In this document: one piece after another, positions 63,898 through 64,000 of the stretch
Numbering within the stretch: the stretch's first letter is position 1
Layout of the letters: each line of letters opens with the position of its first letter
DNA from: Eucommia ulmoides
Lineage: Eukaryota; Streptophyta; Magnoliopsida; Garryales; Eucommiaceae
Assembly (NCBI GenBank): GCA_016647705.1
Contig: CM028328.1
Coordinates: forward strand, 7,326,114-7,390,113
Length of the DNA stretch: 64,000 bases
Direction: 5' to 3'
Translations under genes and position numbers: made by a program
Notes under the pieces: model-generated
Databases searched by the model: none
What the model was told of the DNA's origin: nothing
The model's input: the letters and a program-made list of their open reading frames with translations, nothing else

Positions 63898-64000
63898 CAC
63901 TACTTGTGAAAAACAGGGGGTGTTTTCACCCCTGTTGAAGGGATGTCTTGCAACAGGGGGTGTGAACACACAGGGGGTGAGCAAAGAAGGGCATCATGCC
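63898..64000 (+). mobile_element. Probable CACTA (En/Spm-type) transposon left end, runs off the window
   Basis: CACTACTTGTGAAAAACAGG starts with the CACTA terminus. It is followed by clustered CAGGGGGTG motifs in both orientations (CAGGGGGTGTTTTCACCCCTG), as in subterminal repeat regions of CACTA elements. The other end and coding part lie beyond 64000. Confidence 0.5.

Noticed and set aside
1..64000. A new multi-gene system (defence, biosynthesis or toxin type)
   Set aside because: Only one intact gene is present. The rest are mobile elements and single broken host fragments with no shared function or arrangement.

Overview
This is a 64 kb piece of nuclear DNA from a flowering plant. It is AT-rich, has GT-AG introns, and is dominated by LTR retrotransposons, MITEs and other transposon relics. 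A broken TIR-type NLR fragment points to a eudicot, because that class is missing from grasses. The species cannot be named from the sequence alone. I found no rRNA, convincing tRNA, CRISPR array, operon or prokaryotic signal.

The only gene that looks intact is an NHL-repeat membrane protein on the minus strand (37.1-44.7 kb). It has seven exons whose splice phases all agree and encodes 480 residues: signal peptide, NHL repeats, one membrane segment and a long basic tail. Its introns carry a hAT-type element with a TRIM inside it, a 5'-truncated LINE with a 16-bp target duplication, a second TRIM and at least one MITE-like stretch.

Layout. 0-2.4 kb: AT-rich DNA with a repeat fragment and a 440-bp tandem duplication. 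2.4-5.0 kb: a solo LTR. 5.9-7.6 kb: a segment carrying an exon of an unknown gene, duplicated at 34.0-36.0 kb. 7.6-15.0 kb: an old Ty1/copia element split by a deleted Ty3/gypsy-like element with a very long LTR. 16.4-18.7 kb: a TRIM split by a solo LTR with a perfect 5-bp target duplication. 19.8-34.0 kb: a dead Ty3/gypsy element of the Tat lineage, minus strand, with single-frame gag-pol, two RNase H domains, two opposite-strand ORFs and a 3-monomer tandem array. A 3-kb solo LTR with a perfect 5-bp target duplication splits its gag. 34.0-36.0 kb: the second segment copy, with a PIF/Harbinger (Tourist-like) MITE whose empty site survives in the first copy. 45.0-48.2 kb: gene wreckage, where a fragment of a GUB_WAK-type gene is fused to a TIR-domain fragment that is split by a 2.2-kb Mutator-like foldback element. 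48.2-60.2 kb: a dead Ty1/copia element, minus strand, containing two nested LTR insertions and, in its leader, a fragment of the peroxisomal beta-oxidation multifunctional protein gene. 60.2-60.9 kb: a GUB_WAK-type gene cut off by that copia element. 61.0-61.6 kb: a hAT-type MITE with a perfect 8-bp target duplication. 62.1-64.0 kb: part of another LTR, a CT-rich tract, and a probable CACTA transposon end at the window edge.

These parts do not form a pathway. The window is best read as a record of nested insertions, with reading frames and empty sites showing the order. I see no new defence or biosynthetic system. The most unusual items are the foldback element splitting the TIR domain, the beta-oxidation gene fragment inside the copia leader, the Tat element's opposite-strand ORFs and ordered tandem array, and the duplicated exon of an unrecognised gene.
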